From Pseudomonas sp. H9 (lineage in GTDB: Bacteria; Pseudomonadota; Gammaproteobacteria; Pseudomonadales; Pseudomonadaceae): a stretch of DNA of 64,000 nucleotides. Positions within the stretch are counted from its first letter, which is position 1, and every line of letters begins with the position of its first letter. This document shows positions 1 through 8,790 of this stretch, piece by piece. The notes beneath the pieces were generated by a model. The model saw only the letters and a program-made list of their open reading frames with translations. It did not search any database and was not told the origin of the DNA. A program made the translations under genes and the position numbers. The DNA is taken from assembly GCF_004353925.1 (NCBI RefSeq), contig NZ_SMOK01000010.1, positions 1 to 64,000 of the forward strand. The letters are read 5' to 3'.

Positions 1-6
1 CTTGCG

Positions 7-95
7 GTGGGAGCGGGCTTGCCCCGCGATGCTATATAGCTCACATACCGCAATCGCGGGGCAAGCCCGCTCCCACCGCAAGCCCGCTCCCACCG
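7..95. repeat. REP palindrome pair plus a third partial copy
   Basis: Two inverted copies of the Pseudomonas REP core face each other (7-30 and 53-76), separated by about 22 bp, and a partial third copy (78-95) follows in the same orientation as the second. Such pairs form long hairpins in extragenic DNA. The gene to its left lies outside the window. Confidence 0.9.
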
Positions 96-227
96 AGAAC
101 CTGCCCCTATCAGGGCTGTTGATCAACCTGCAACACGACCGCCAATAAGGCTGTACTGGACTTGTCCGGGCCCGCTACGAGAATTAGATTAGCCAATAAT
201 CTTTACCTTTGATCATAAGGGAACAGT

Positions 228-1295
228 ATGACGCTCACAGACCAGTCCACCCAGGTCCGCCCCGGCGAAGAACTCGATGGCGCTGTCATCGACCCTTATC
301 TGAAAGCGCACATTGCGGGCCTCAGTGGTACGCCAACGATCAGTCAGTTCCCGGGCGGCGCCTCCAACCTGACCTATCTGGTGCAGTACCCCGAGCGTGA
401 GTTTGTCCTGCGCCGCCCGCCGTTTGGTCACAAGGCCAAATCGGCCCATGACATGGGGCGCGAGTTTCGCATTCTCAACCAACTCAACAACGGTTTCCCG
501 TACTGCCCCAAGGCCTACGTGCACTGCACTGACGAGACCCTGATCGGCGGTGAGTTCTACGTGATGGACCGGGTCAAGGGCATCATCCTGCGCTCCGAAC
601 TGCCACCTGAACTAGGCCTGGACGCCCAGCGTACCGAGGCACTGTGCAAGAGCTTCATTGACCGTCTGGTTGAACTGCACCAGGTGGACTACAACGCCTG
701 CGGCCTGGGTGACCTGGGCAAACCGGAAGGCTACGTAGCGCGCCAGATCGAGGGCTGGAGCAGCCGCTATGAAAAGGCCCTGACCCCGGACGCCCCGCGC
801 TGGGAAAAGGTCATTGCCTGGTTGCGTGAAAAAATGCCCGCCGACCATCCCAAGCCGGCCATCGTGCACAATGACTACCGCTTCGACAACGTCATTCTCG
901 ACGCCGAGAACCCCATGCGCATCATCGGTGTGCTCGACTGGGAAATGACCACCATTGGCGACCCGTTGATGGACCTGGGCAACACCCTGGCCTACTGGAT
1001 CGAAGCGTCAGACCCGGCACCGATGCAGTTGATGCGCCGCCAGCCCAGCAACGCCCCGGGCATGCTCTCCCGTCAGCAGTTCGTCGACTATTACGCCGAG
1101 CGCGCCGGGATCACCCTCGACAACTTCGATTTCTACTACACCTATGGCCTGTTCCGCCTGGCCGGCATTGTCCAGCAAATCTACTACCGCTTCTTCCATG
1201 GCCAGACCCAGGACAAACGTTTTGCCCAGTTCATTCACATGAACACGCTGCTTGAGCACATGAGCCTGCAGGTCATCGCCAAGTCCAGCCTCTGA
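228..1295 (+). CDS. Phosphotransferase family protein (APH/ACAD10-like kinase)
   Basis: This 355-residue protein is of usual length for the cytoplasmic aminoglycoside-phosphotransferase-like family related to the kinase part of ACAD10/11. Visible motifs are the N-terminal FPGGASNLTY glycine-rich segment (about residues 43-52), the catalytic loop HNDYRFDN (about 214-221) and the metal-binding DWEMTTIGDP (about 237-246). In bacteria this family usually sits beside acyl-CoA dehydrogenase or SDR genes and is thought to phosphorylate hydroxyacyl substrates. The next gene here is an SDR only 22 bp downstream, so the pair is probably one operon. An AAGGGA ribosome site precedes the ATG. The substrate cannot be read from the sequence. 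Confidence 0.88.
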   Translation: MTLTDQSTQVRPGEELDGAVIDPYLKAHIAGLSGTPTISQFPGGASNLTYLVQYPEREFVLRRPPFGHKAKSAHDMGREFRILNQLNNGFPYCPKAYVHCTDETLIGGEFYVMDRVKGIILRSELPPELGLDAQRTEALCKSFIDRLVELHQVDYNACGLGDLGKPEGYVARQIEGWSSRYEKALTPDAPRWEKVIAWLREKMPADHPKPAIVHNDYRFDNVILDAENPMRIIGVLDWEMTTIGDPLMDLGNTLAYWIEASDPAPMQLMRRQPSNAPGMLSRQQFVDYYAERAGITLDNFDFYYTYGLFRLAGIVQQIYYRFFHGQTQDKRFAQFIHMNTLLEHMSLQVIAKSSL

Positions 1296-1317
1296 CGACT
1301 ACAACAAGGAAAACACC

Positions 1318-2085
1318 ATGTCCAAGACCCAACTGTTCGACCTCGATGGCAAGATCGCCTTTGTTTCCGGAGCAAGCCGTGGCATCGGCGAAGCGATTGC
1401 CCACCTGCTGGCCCAGCAAGGCGCCCATGTGATCGTCTCAAGCCGCAAGCTCGACGGTTGCCAGCAGGTTGCCGATGCGATTGTCGCCGCGGGTGGCAAT
1501 GCCACCGCCATTGCCTGCCATATCGGCGAAATGGAACAGATTGCTGCGGTGTTTGCTGCCATACGTGAACAGTTTGGACGCCTGGACATTCTGGTCAACA
1601 ACGCTGCCACCAACCCGCAGTTCTGCAACGTATTGGACACCGACCTGAGCGCCTTCCAGAAAACCGTCGATGTGAACATCCGTGGCTACTTCTTCATGTC
1701 GGTCGAAGCCGGCAAGCTGATGCGCGAAAACGGCGGCGGCAGCATCATCAACGTAGCCTCGATCAACGGCGTATCGCCTGGTGTGTTTCAGGGCATCTAC
1801 TCGGTCACCAAAGCAGCGGTGATCAACATGACCAAAGTGTTTGCCAAGGAATGCGCGCCCTTTGGTATCCGTTGCAACGCCCTGCTGCCTGGCCTGACCG
1901 ATACCAAGTTCGCCTCGGCGCTGGTCAAGAACGACGCGATCCTCAACACCGCGCTGCAACAGATCCCGCTCAAGCGCGTGGCCGATCCGAAAGAAATGGC
2001 CGGCGCGGTGCTGTACCTGGCCAGTGATGCCTCCAGCTACACCACCGGCGTGGCCCTGAATGTAGACGGCGGCTACCTCTCCTGA
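1318..2085 (+). CDS. SDR family NAD(P)-dependent oxidoreductase
   Basis: A classical short-chain dehydrogenase of 255 residues. It shows the Rossmann TGxxxGxG-type motif as SGASRGIG near the N terminus, the structural NNAA motif, the catalytic serine region (VASING) and the YSVTK active-site motif. The C-terminal DGGY ending is also typical. It follows the phosphotransferase by 22 bp with an AAGGA ribosome site, so co-transcription and a shared hydroxyacyl or alcohol substrate are likely but not proven. It converges with the thioredoxin-like gene only 13 bp downstream. No terminator is visible in that gap. Confidence 0.92.
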   Translation: MSKTQLFDLDGKIAFVSGASRGIGEAIAHLLAQQGAHVIVSSRKLDGCQQVADAIVAAGGNATAIACHIGEMEQIAAVFAAIREQFGRLDILVNNAATNPQFCNVLDTDLSAFQKTVDVNIRGYFFMSVEAGKLMRENGGGSIINVASINGVSPGVFQGIYSVTKAAVINMTKVFAKECAPFGIRCNALLPGLTDTKFASALVKNDAILNTALQQIPLKRVADPKEMAGAVLYLASDASSYTTGVALNVDGGYLS

Positions 2086-2098
2086 GTAGCGAACGGCA

Positions 2099-2698
2099 TC
2101 AAGGAGCGAGCCCACGGCTTTCTGCCAGCAATTGTTGGATCACTTGCTCCTGGGTGTCGTAAGCGCCTTCACCGAAGTGCACATAGCGCACTTGGCCCCG
2201 GGCATCGACAAAGTAATGGGCTGGCCAGAACTGATTGCCGAAGGCATTCCAGATGGCATAGCGGTTGTCGATGGCCACCGGGTACTTGATGTCCAGTTTC
2301 GCGACCTGATCACGCACGTTCTCGACCTTGTTTTCATAGTCGTACTCGGGCGTGTGCACGCCGACCACCACCAAGCCCTGGTCGGCATAGCGCTTGGCCC
2401 AGGTGTTGACGTACGGCAGGCTGCGCCGGCAGTTGATGCAGTCGTAGGTCCAGAAGTCGACCAGTACCACCTTGCCTTTGAGCGCCTCACGGTCCAGCGG
2501 CGGCGAGTTGAGCCACTGTACGGCGCCGCTGAGTGCCGGCATCGGACCCAGGCTTTGCAGTGTATCCGGCCCGGCGAGCAAGCCACGGCCCAGGGCCAGG
2601 GCGGCTGCCGCGATGACCGTCGCTGTGGCGATACCGACGCCTCGGCGCTTGAGGTTCAGGCGGCGCAGCGCACCGCCCAGGGAAGTAAACACTGACAT
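2099..2698 (-). CDS. Membrane-anchored thioredoxin-like/TlpA-DipZ type protein
   Basis: A 199-residue protein with an N-terminal hydrophobic anchor (about residues 22-42) and a thioredoxin fold expected to face the periplasm. The redox motif is CINC (Cys87 and Cys90) in the context FWTYDCINC, as in the C-terminal domain of DipZ-like proteins and in redoxins. The later FWPAHYFVD segment carries the cis-proline loop region. Its probable role is thiol-disulfide exchange or peroxide handling in the envelope. An AAGGAG site lies 10 nt before the ATG. It follows the DUF2790 gene by 24 bp on the same strand, so the two are likely co-transcribed. Confidence 0.85.
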   Translation of the reverse strand: MSVFTSLGGALRRLNLKRRGVGIATATVIAAAALALGRGLLAGPDTLQSLGPMPALSGAVQWLNSPPLDREALKGKVVLVDFWTYDCINCRRSLPYVNTWAKRYADQGLVVVGVHTPEYDYENKVENVRDQVAKLDIKYPVAIDNRYAIWNAFGNQFWPAHYFVDARGQVRYVHFGEGAYDTQEQVIQQLLAESRGLAP

Positions 2699-2722
2699 AA
2701 ACGCTGTGCTCCTTGCGGGGAA

Positions 2723-2989
2723 TTAACCGCCTTCGTGGCAGGCACCGGTGGCATAGGTCTGATACTGCACGCTACGTGGCTGGCCTTTGGAGTCCAGGTA
2801 ATCCATCTTCGCTGTGACTACACCACAGGCATTGGCGCTGTTGTCCTGGATGGCCAACACTTTCTGTACATCCAGGCGCTGTCCGTAATGATAGGTCTGC
2901 GGCGTAACGCTGGTATCGGCCAGTGCACTGAAGGCGGCCATCCCGAAGGTGGCGAGCACGCCGATGCGGGTCAGGGTCTTGAAGGTCAT
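2723..2989 (-). CDS. DUF2790 family small periplasmic protein
   Basis: An 88-residue protein with a cleavable signal peptide (hydrophobic stretch ending in SALA). The DUF2790 signature is visible: YHYGQRLDVQKVL, then ACGVV, a DSKG turn and a final C in TGAC. The ATG at 2989 was chosen because GGGAG lies just upstream and the signal peptide starts there; an in-frame start 27 bp further upstream is less likely. The family is common in Pseudomonas and its function is unknown to me. It is divergent from the OmpR-type regulator at 3214, so that two-component system could control it; this is inference. Confidence 0.8.
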   Translation of the reverse strand: MTFKTLTRIGVLATFGMAAFSALADTSVTPQTYHYGQRLDVQKVLAIQDNSANACGVVTAKMDYLDSKGQPRSVQYQTYATGACHEGG

Positions 2990-3213
2990 GTCCAGTCTCC
3001 CAGGTGAAGTGATCACCCTTTGCCAGGAAGGAAGGGCCCTCCCCGTTGAGCCCTATTTGATGCGCGCAAGGTATCGCTGATGTGTCGGATTCAGGCGGTA
3101 TTGCCTCTTCAGGTATCAACCGCCACAGCAGATACACTGCAATACAAACCCCGGCAGGCAAGCGCTACCGGGCTCTGTACACTTCGCGGCAAGTGCTGGA
3201 ACAGGAACCGGGT

Positions 3214-3951
3214 ATGGATCATGTCGATCATGTGCTGATCGTTGACGACGATCGGGAAATCAGAGAACTGGTGGGCAACTACCTGAAGAAGAACGGGCTG
3301 CGCACCTCGATTGCTGCGGACGGTCGGCAGATGCGCGCCTTTCTCGAAGCCGACGTGGTCGATCTGATCGTGCTGGACATCATGATGCCCGGCGATGATG
3401 GCCTGCTGCTGTGCCGCGAGCTGCGTGCCGGGAAACACAAGGCCATACCGGTGCTGATGCTCACCGCCCGCAACGATGAGACCGACCGCATCGTCGGCCT
3501 GGAGATGGGTGCCGACGACTACCTGACCAAACCCTTTTCAGCCCGCGAACTCCTGGCGCGTATCAATGCCGTGCTACGCCGCACGCGCATGCTGCCACCC
3601 AACTTGAACCTCAGTGAAAGCAGCCGGCTGCTCGCCTTTGGCCAATGGCGGCTGGACACCAGTGCACGGCACTTGCTTGATGCCGAAGGCACTCTGGTTG
3701 CCCTCAGTGGCGCCGAGTATCGCTTGCTGCGTGTGTTCCTCGATCATCCTCAGCGGGTGCTGAGCCGCGAACAATTGCTCAACCTCACTCAGGGCCGCGA
3801 AGCAGATATTTTCGACCGTTCCATCGACCTGCTGGTCAGCCGGTTGCGCCAGCGTTTACAGGACGACGCCCGCGAACCGGCCTGTATCAAGACCGTGCGC
3901 AGTGAAGGCTATGTGTTTTCACTCCCGGTACAACGGCTCGAATCGTCATGA
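3214..3951 (+). CDS. OmpR-family response regulator
   Basis: A 245-residue DNA-binding response regulator. The receiver domain (residues 1-120) has the acidic pair in VDDD, the phospho-acceptor Asp55 in VLDIMMPG, the TA switch in MLTAR and the conserved Lys in TKPFS. The winged-helix output domain (about 145-240) contains LSGAEYRLL and the recognition region RSIDLLVSRLRQRL. The ATG at 3214 was chosen over one 132 bp upstream because the conserved receiver begins there and AGGA precedes it. The stop overlaps the histidine kinase start by 4 bp (ATGA), giving a standard coupled two-component pair. The signal is unknown. Confidence 0.92.
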   Translation: MDHVDHVLIVDDDREIRELVGNYLKKNGLRTSIAADGRQMRAFLEADVVDLIVLDIMMPGDDGLLLCRELRAGKHKAIPVLMLTARNDETDRIVGLEMGADDYLTKPFSARELLARINAVLRRTRMLPPNLNLSESSRLLAFGQWRLDTSARHLLDAEGTLVALSGAEYRLLRVFLDHPQRVLSREQLLNLTQGREADIFDRSIDLLVSRLRQRLQDDAREPACIKTVRSEGYVFSLPVQRLESS

Positions 3952-5285
3952 GCGGGCAACTGCGTTGGCCGCGCACGCTGGCTTCACGCCTGGCGCTGAT
4001 CTTCTTCACCGGGCTGGTGTTGGCCTATGGCTTGTCATTCGGTTTTCAGTTCTACGAGCGTTATGTCAGTTCACGCTCAATGATGCTGAACAACATGGAA
4101 CAGGATATCTCCACGGCTGTGGCTATCCTCGAACGTTTGCCGGCCGCCGAACGTCAGGCCTGGCTACCTCGCCTGGAACGGCGCACCTATCGCTTTCGAC
4201 TCGACCAGGGGCTGGCGGTCGGGCAGGCACTGTCATTGAAAGACGCGCCAATGGCGGCGCAATCCATCGACAAAGCTATCGGCCCGCACTACCCACTGAC
4301 CTTCCAGAGCCTGCCGGGTGCTGACCCGCACTTTCAAGTGCGCTTGCACCTGAACGATGGCAACCCCTTGACCATTGATGTCACACCGACCCCCATCCCC
4401 CTGTCGAGTTGGCTTCCGGCGGTCCTGCTGATTCAACTGGCAGTGTTGTTGCTGTGTACCTGGCTGGCAGTGAAAACCGCCATTGGTCCGCTGACGCGCC
4501 TGGCACAAGCGGTCGATCACCTTGACCCCAATGCTCCGGGGCCGCTGCTGGATGAAACCGGCCCGCGCGAAGTACGCTACGCAGCGGTTGCCTTCAACGC
4601 CCTGCAGAGCCGGATTGCCGCCTACCTCAAAGAACGCATGCAACTGTTGGCGGCCATCTCCCATGACCTGCAAACCCCGATCACGCGGATGAAACTACGT
4701 GTCGAGGTGATGGACCCCCATCACGAACGAGACAAGCTCTGGAGCGACCTGGAAGCCATGGAGCACCTGGTGCGCGAAGGCGTGGCCTATGCGCGCAGCA
4801 TTGATGGCAGCACCGAAGCCAGTTGCCGGGTCAACCTTGACGCCTTTCTCGACAGCCTGGTGCTGGACTACCAGGACAGCGGCCAACACGTCGTGCTTGA
4901 AGCCGCCACCGGCGCGTTGATCGAGACCCGACCGCATGCCTTGCGCCGGGTGTTGGTCAACCTGATCGACAATGCCCTCAAGTTTGCCGACGCGGCGCAG
5001 GTGCAAGCTGAATCAACTGCCGGTCGCAGTACGGTGATCCGGGTGCTGGACAACGGCCCCGGCATTCCCGCTGAGGAGCTCAGCGAAGTGCTCAAGCCGT
5101 TCTACCGCGTTGAAGGGTCACGTAACCGAACCACTGGCGGCACCGGCCTGGGGCTGGCCATCGCCCATCAACTGACCCAAGCGATTGGTGGCAGGTTGAG
5201 CCTCGCCAACCGCGAAGGGGGTGGCTTGTGCGCACAGATCGAACTGCCCCAAAGCGCAGTAGGAACGGGCTTGCCCCGCGATTGA
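3948..5285 (+). CDS. Sensor histidine kinase (partner of the 3214 regulator)
   Basis: A 445-residue inner-membrane kinase. It has one membrane segment at about residues 14-34, a periplasmic sensor of about 115 residues and a second membrane segment at about 156-176. A HAMP-like linker follows, then the H-box AAISHDLQTPITRM (His239), an N-box NLIDNALKFA, and the G-boxes DNGPGIP and GTGLGLAIA. The gene overlaps the regulator stop. Oddly, the last ten or so codons (about 5256-5285) run into a REP palindrome, so the protein ends in REP-encoded VGTGLPRD and the stop codon lies inside the repeat. The 3' end is copied again just downstream (see 5223-5462). Confidence 0.92.
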   Translation: MSGQLRWPRTLASRLALIFFTGLVLAYGLSFGFQFYERYVSSRSMMLNNMEQDISTAVAILERLPAAERQAWLPRLERRTYRFRLDQGLAVGQALSLKDAPMAAQSIDKAIGPHYPLTFQSLPGADPHFQVRLHLNDGNPLTIDVTPTPIPLSSWLPAVLLIQLAVLLLCTWLAVKTAIGPLTRLAQAVDHLDPNAPGPLLDETGPREVRYAAVAFNALQSRIAAYLKERMQLLAAISHDLQTPITRMKLRVEVMDPHHERDKLWSDLEAMEHLVREGVAYARSIDGSTEASCRVNLDAFLDSLVLDYQDSGQHVVLEAATGALIETRPHALRRVLVNLIDNALKFADAAQVQAESTAGRSTVIRVLDNGPGIPAEELSEVLKPFYRVEGSRNRTTGGTGLGLAIAHQLTQAIGGRLSLANREGGGLCAQIELPQSAVGTGLPRD

Positions 5286-5462
5286 GGTTTGTCAGCCACA
5301 ACGCATCGCGGGGCAAGCCCGCTCCCACTGGGCAGCTGGCTTGTGCGCGCAGATCGAACTGCCCCAATGCGCAGTAGGAGCGGGCTTGCCCCGCGATAGC
5401 GGTCTTTCAGTCGCATCACATCGCGGGGCAAGCCCGCTCCTACAGCAAGCCTCCACTGGGCA
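5223..5462. repeat. Two-copy REP array carrying a duplicated 3' end of the kinase gene
   Basis: The unit starting at 5223 contains the last coding bases of the kinase followed by an inverted REP pair (5259-5328). A second copy begins at 5338, 115 bp later, and repeats the coding tail (the GGCTTGTGCGC...GAACTGCCCC segment) with few changes. A second REP pair (5374-5443) follows. The array fills the gap between the kinase and the convergent traX-like gene. The hairpins could serve as a bidirectional transcription barrier. Confidence 0.88.
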
Positions 5463-5463
5463 A

Positions 5464-6159
5464 TCAGTGAACCAGCCCGTTGATCAGCAGCAGGTGCACA
5501 GGGTAGAAGCCGTACCCCCAACGGCCCACTGGCCAGACATGCTTGAGCCGCAATCCACGCAATAACCAAAGCCCCAATGGCGCGGACAGCAACGCCACAC
5601 TCAAGGCCATCAAGGTGATCGGTTCTGTCGGGTGTTCGCGCAGCCATTGGTTGGAGAGGTTAGCCGCCACCGCGATAAACCCCGGCACCAGCCAAGTGCC
5701 GCGACCACCGCGCAACGCCAACACAAACGCCGCCGGTAACACCCCCCCCAACCAGCCGTACATCAGCACATCACTGGCCAGCAGCGCGACCAGCAACACC
5801 ACCACTGCTGCCCGCTGGTGATGGTGAACACCCCAGGCCAGCAGTAAGCCGAGGGTCAGCGTCGGCATGATGTTGAAGGTGCCGGTGCCAACATCCAACG
5901 CATGATAGGGCCACTCGGAAAGCAGCGAAAAGGCCAGCATCCAACCCAGGTAGCGCCCGTTGCTGGCGGTGTACAGCTGCCCCGGTGTCGAGCGTACGAC
6001 ATTGGCGGCGATGCCCAGGCAGAACAGTGGAAAGGCCAGTCGACCAATGACGAACAACCACTCGGCGCTCGGCCAGATGAAACGCAAGTGGTCAACGACC
6101 ATGCTGAGCATGGCCAGCCATTTGACCAGGTCCAACCCTGCCGAGCGCCGGGCGCTCAT
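5464..6159 (-). CDS. TraX-family membrane protein (putative acyltransferase)
   Basis: A 231-residue polytopic membrane protein with seven or more hydrophobic segments. The N terminus carries the TraX signature LDLVKWLAMLSMVVDH, and a conserved late HLLLINGL segment ends the protein. TraX of F-type plasmids acetylates pilin; chromosomal homologues in Pseudomonas are of unknown substrate. I chose the ATG at 6159 because it overlaps the stop of the upstream gene by 4 bp and starts at the family's usual N terminus, rather than a start 156 bp further upstream. The gene is translationally coupled to the fused MFS/spermidine-synthase gene. Confidence 0.82.
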   Translation of the reverse strand: MSARRSAGLDLVKWLAMLSMVVDHLRFIWPSAEWLFVIGRLAFPLFCLGIAANVVRSTPGQLYTASNGRYLGWMLAFSLLSEWPYHALDVGTGTFNIMPTLTLGLLLAWGVHHHQRAAVVVLLVALLASDVLMYGWLGGVLPAAFVLALRGGRGTWLVPGFIAVAANLSNQWLREHPTEPITLMALSVALLSAPLGLWLLRGLRLKHVWPVGRWGYGFYPVHLLLINGLVH

Positions 6160-8705
6160 TGGCCGCCTTGAGGTTGCCCGCCACCGATGAACCAACGGAA
6201 ATACGGGTTGCGACCCTCTGTCTGCATCAGTTCCCGCACCTCGCGCGCCCACGCCTGGCGGTTGCCGTTGTAGGCCAGCAGCGTTAACCCGTAAAAGCGC
6301 TTGAGTATGTGCCACTGATCGGCAACAGCGGCCTGTAAGGCGGGGTCGGCATTGATCAGGGGCGGTGCGCTTCTGAGCGCCAGCAACTCGGGCAGCACCC
6401 GGGTGATCTCAGCGGCACGCACCCAAGGTGCGTACTCGATGCGTGGATGGTCGTCCGTCACCGCCTCGGCACTGCCGGCAAAACGTTCAAGGCCTTGTCG
6501 GTCAGTCACCCAGGTGGCAAGCAAGGCGCTGACCGAGTCTACCCCCACGTCTGCCAGCGCGCGGTTCACTTCAGGCTGCGCGAAGCGCTGGCTGATGCGT
6601 GCAGCGTCCAGCTCCAGCGGCGCTTGCGAGCCTATCAAGAGCATCTCGTGAAACTCGGTGGTCCACAGCGAGGCATAGGGGAACACATTCAAAAAGCTGC
6701 GCACCAGCGAACGGCTGTCATCGATGTTCTGGGTCGGCAACGGTAGCCATTGGGCGACCATCCCCCCCAGCTCCAGGCGCGAGGCAGCCAGTTGATAGAA
6801 ATCCTGCGAGTACAGGTTCACCACACCGGCGGCTGACGGCGGCGGCGGCTCCAGGGTAATCACGTCGTAACGCTCGGGACTGCGCAACAGCTCACGGCGC
6901 CCATCACGCAAGCGAATGTCCAGACGCGGATCGTTGACCGCATTGAAGTTACCCTTGAACAGCGGCGCGGCGGCCAGCACCTGCGGCAGCAGTTCGGCCA
7001 CCACCGGGCGCTCCAGGCCGGGATAGCGCAGCATCGCCCCGGCGGTAATGCCGGTGCCAAAACCGATGACCATGGCCGAGCGCGGTGCCTGAGGGTGGAT
7101 CAACAGCGGTAACAAAGCTTGCAGGCGCATGTAGCGCAACGATGGCATGGCATCGCCGGTATTGGAAACACCTTGGATATATAGACGATTGAAGGTGCTG
7201 TTCTGCCGTTGCAGGGAAACTACCGCCACGGTGCCGCCGCGGCCTTCCTCATAGAAGGTGATGCGGCCGTTGCGTGCCCCTGGCAGCAATTCGGCCAAAC
7301 GCTGCGGTGGCGTCAAGGTGCCGATGACCAGGGTCGCCAGGGTCACGCCGAAAATCGCCAGGCGCATCCGCTTGTGCACCTGATTACCCCGCCAGGCAGC
7401 AACACAACCCACGGCAGCGGCAAGCAGAGCCAGCACCACCAAGGTGCGTACCAGGCCGATACCCGGCACCAGCACAAACCCGGTCAGCATCACGCCTGCA
7501 ATGCCCCCCAGGGTGTTGAGCGCGAATACCGAACCAACGTCGCGGCCCACTTGCTGGCTGTCCACACTCAAGCGCAGGGCAAGCGGAAACGCAGCGCCTA
7601 GCAACGTGGTGGGCAGCAACACCACACTCAGGGCCGCAACGACGAAACGCGCGCACATCCCGGCGAGATCATTGCCGGTCAGTTGCAACACCCAGGCTTC
7701 GAGCTGGGTTTGCGCGATGATCAACCAGCGCCCCAACCCGGCGATCTGCACCAGCGCGAGTAATCCGGCCAGGGCAATCAGCAGGCCGAACAACCCCCAC
7801 GGGTCACGAATCCGGTCGGCACGCCGGGCATACACGGCACTGCCCACGACCAAGCCAACCAGGTAGGTTGCCAGCACCACCGAGAAGGCAAAGGTACGGG
7901 TGCTCATGAACTGCACGATCGACTGCGTCCACACCACTTCATAGCCCAGCGCTACACCGCCTGCCACACAGTACAAGGCGATAGCCAGGCGCGCAGGCGC
8001 TGAGCGCGGGCTTGCGCCCAATACGGGTGTCACCGGGATCTGCGCATCGCGCCGACGGGCATACCAGGCACCCAGCGCCGCGACCAGATTGAGTGCGGCG
8101 GCCACCAGCGCACTGCCCGTCACACCCAGTTGCGGCAGCAGCACGAAGGCCGCGAGCAAGGTGCCCAGTATGGCGCCGGTGGTATTGGCGGCATACAGCC
8201 GCCCACCGGCCTCGGCCAGTTGGCCTTGCGCGGGGGTTAGCGCACGCACCAGCACCGGTAGCGTGCCGCCCATCAGGAAAGCGGGCACACCCACCAGCAA
8301 AAACGGCAACACCCAGGCCAGCAAGCCAACACTGTTTTCCAGGCGGGCAAACGCCCCTGCTGAATGAGCCAACCCCACCGTGCTCAATACACCCAGCAAG
8401 GCCACGGCCAGTTCCAGGCAGGCATAGAGCCGCACCGGATGCTGCAGACGGTCGGCCCAACGACCGAAGACCAGGCCACCCAAGGCCAGGCCGGCGAAAA
8501 ATGCGCTGATCCCGGCGGTGATGGCGTACACCTCCACCCCCACGACCAACGACAGTTGCTTGACCCACAGCACCTGGTACACCAGCGCTGCAGCCCCGGA
8601 AACACATAGCAGCAGGGCCGGCAGCCACAGAGACAGCGGCGTATGCCGCTCGGCCCGGTCCGGGGCGTTCGTGCGAAGGTGAGAGGCATTGACCGCTGAA
8701 GGCAT
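6156..8705 (-). CDS. Fused MFS transporter / spermidine-synthase-like protein
   Basis: An 849-residue protein. The first 480 or so residues hold about 12-14 transmembrane helices. The C-terminal 330 residues form a cytoplasmic spermidine-synthase-like methyltransferase fold, with the nucleotide-binding glycine motif VIGFGTGITAG and a following acidic VVAELLPQV strand. This fusion is a recognised family, but the reaction is unproven; the catalytic residues of true spermidine synthases cannot be confirmed by eye. It is the first gene of a two-gene unit with traX. A terminator at 8753-8780 separates it from the sulfatase operon, so it probably has its own promoter in the remaining short gap. Confidence 0.85.
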   Translation of the reverse strand: MPSAVNASHLRTNAPDRAERHTPLSLWLPALLLCVSGAAALVYQVLWVKQLSLVVGVEVYAITAGISAFFAGLALGGLVFGRWADRLQHPVRLYACLELAVALLGVLSTVGLAHSAGAFARLENSVGLLAWVLPFLLVGVPAFLMGGTLPVLVRALTPAQGQLAEAGGRLYAANTTGAILGTLLAAFVLLPQLGVTGSALVAAALNLVAALGAWYARRRDAQIPVTPVLGASPRSAPARLAIALYCVAGGVALGYEVVWTQSIVQFMSTRTFAFSVVLATYLVGLVVGSAVYARRADRIRDPWGLFGLLIALAGLLALVQIAGLGRWLIIAQTQLEAWVLQLTGNDLAGMCARFVVAALSVVLLPTTLLGAAFPLALRLSVDSQQVGRDVGSVFALNTLGGIAGVMLTGFVLVPGIGLVRTLVVLALLAAAVGCVAAWRGNQVHKRMRLAIFGVTLATLVIGTLTPPQRLAELLPGARNGRITFYEEGRGGTVAVVSLQRQNSTFNRLYIQGVSNTGDAMPSLRYMRLQALLPLLIHPQAPRSAMVIGFGTGITAGAMLRYPGLERPVVAELLPQVLAAAPLFKGNFNAVNDPRLDIRLRDGRRELLRSPERYDVITLEPPPPSAAGVVNLYSQDFYQLAASRLELGGMVAQWLPLPTQNIDDSRSLVRSFLNVFPYASLWTTEFHEMLLIGSQAPLELDAARISQRFAQPEVNRALADVGVDSVSALLATWVTDRQGLERFAGSAEAVTDDHPRIEYAPWVRAAEITRVLPELLALRSAPPLINADPALQAAVADQWHILKRFYGLTLLAYNGNRQAWAREVRELMQTEGRNPYFRWFIGGGQPQGGQ

Positions 8706-8752
8706 CGCTTGACCTTATCGGAGCACGGCAAAGCTCCGAAATACCTGCGTTA

Positions 8753-8780
8753 AGAAAAGCGCCCGTCGAATGACGGGCGC
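8753..8780 (-). terminator. Rho-independent terminator after the sulfatase gene
   Basis: Read on the minus strand, a perfect 9-bp stem (GCGCCCGTC / GACGGGCGC) closes a 4-nt loop and is followed by TTTTCTTA. It lies 11 bp past the sulfatase stop and ends the bat-sulfatase transcript before the next gene begins at 8705. Confidence 0.9.
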
Positions 8781-8790
8781 CGGCATTGCC

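Noticed and set aside
7..95. A transposon or insertion-sequence end
   Set aside because: The inverted repeats are a REP pair with no transposase gene or target duplication nearby.
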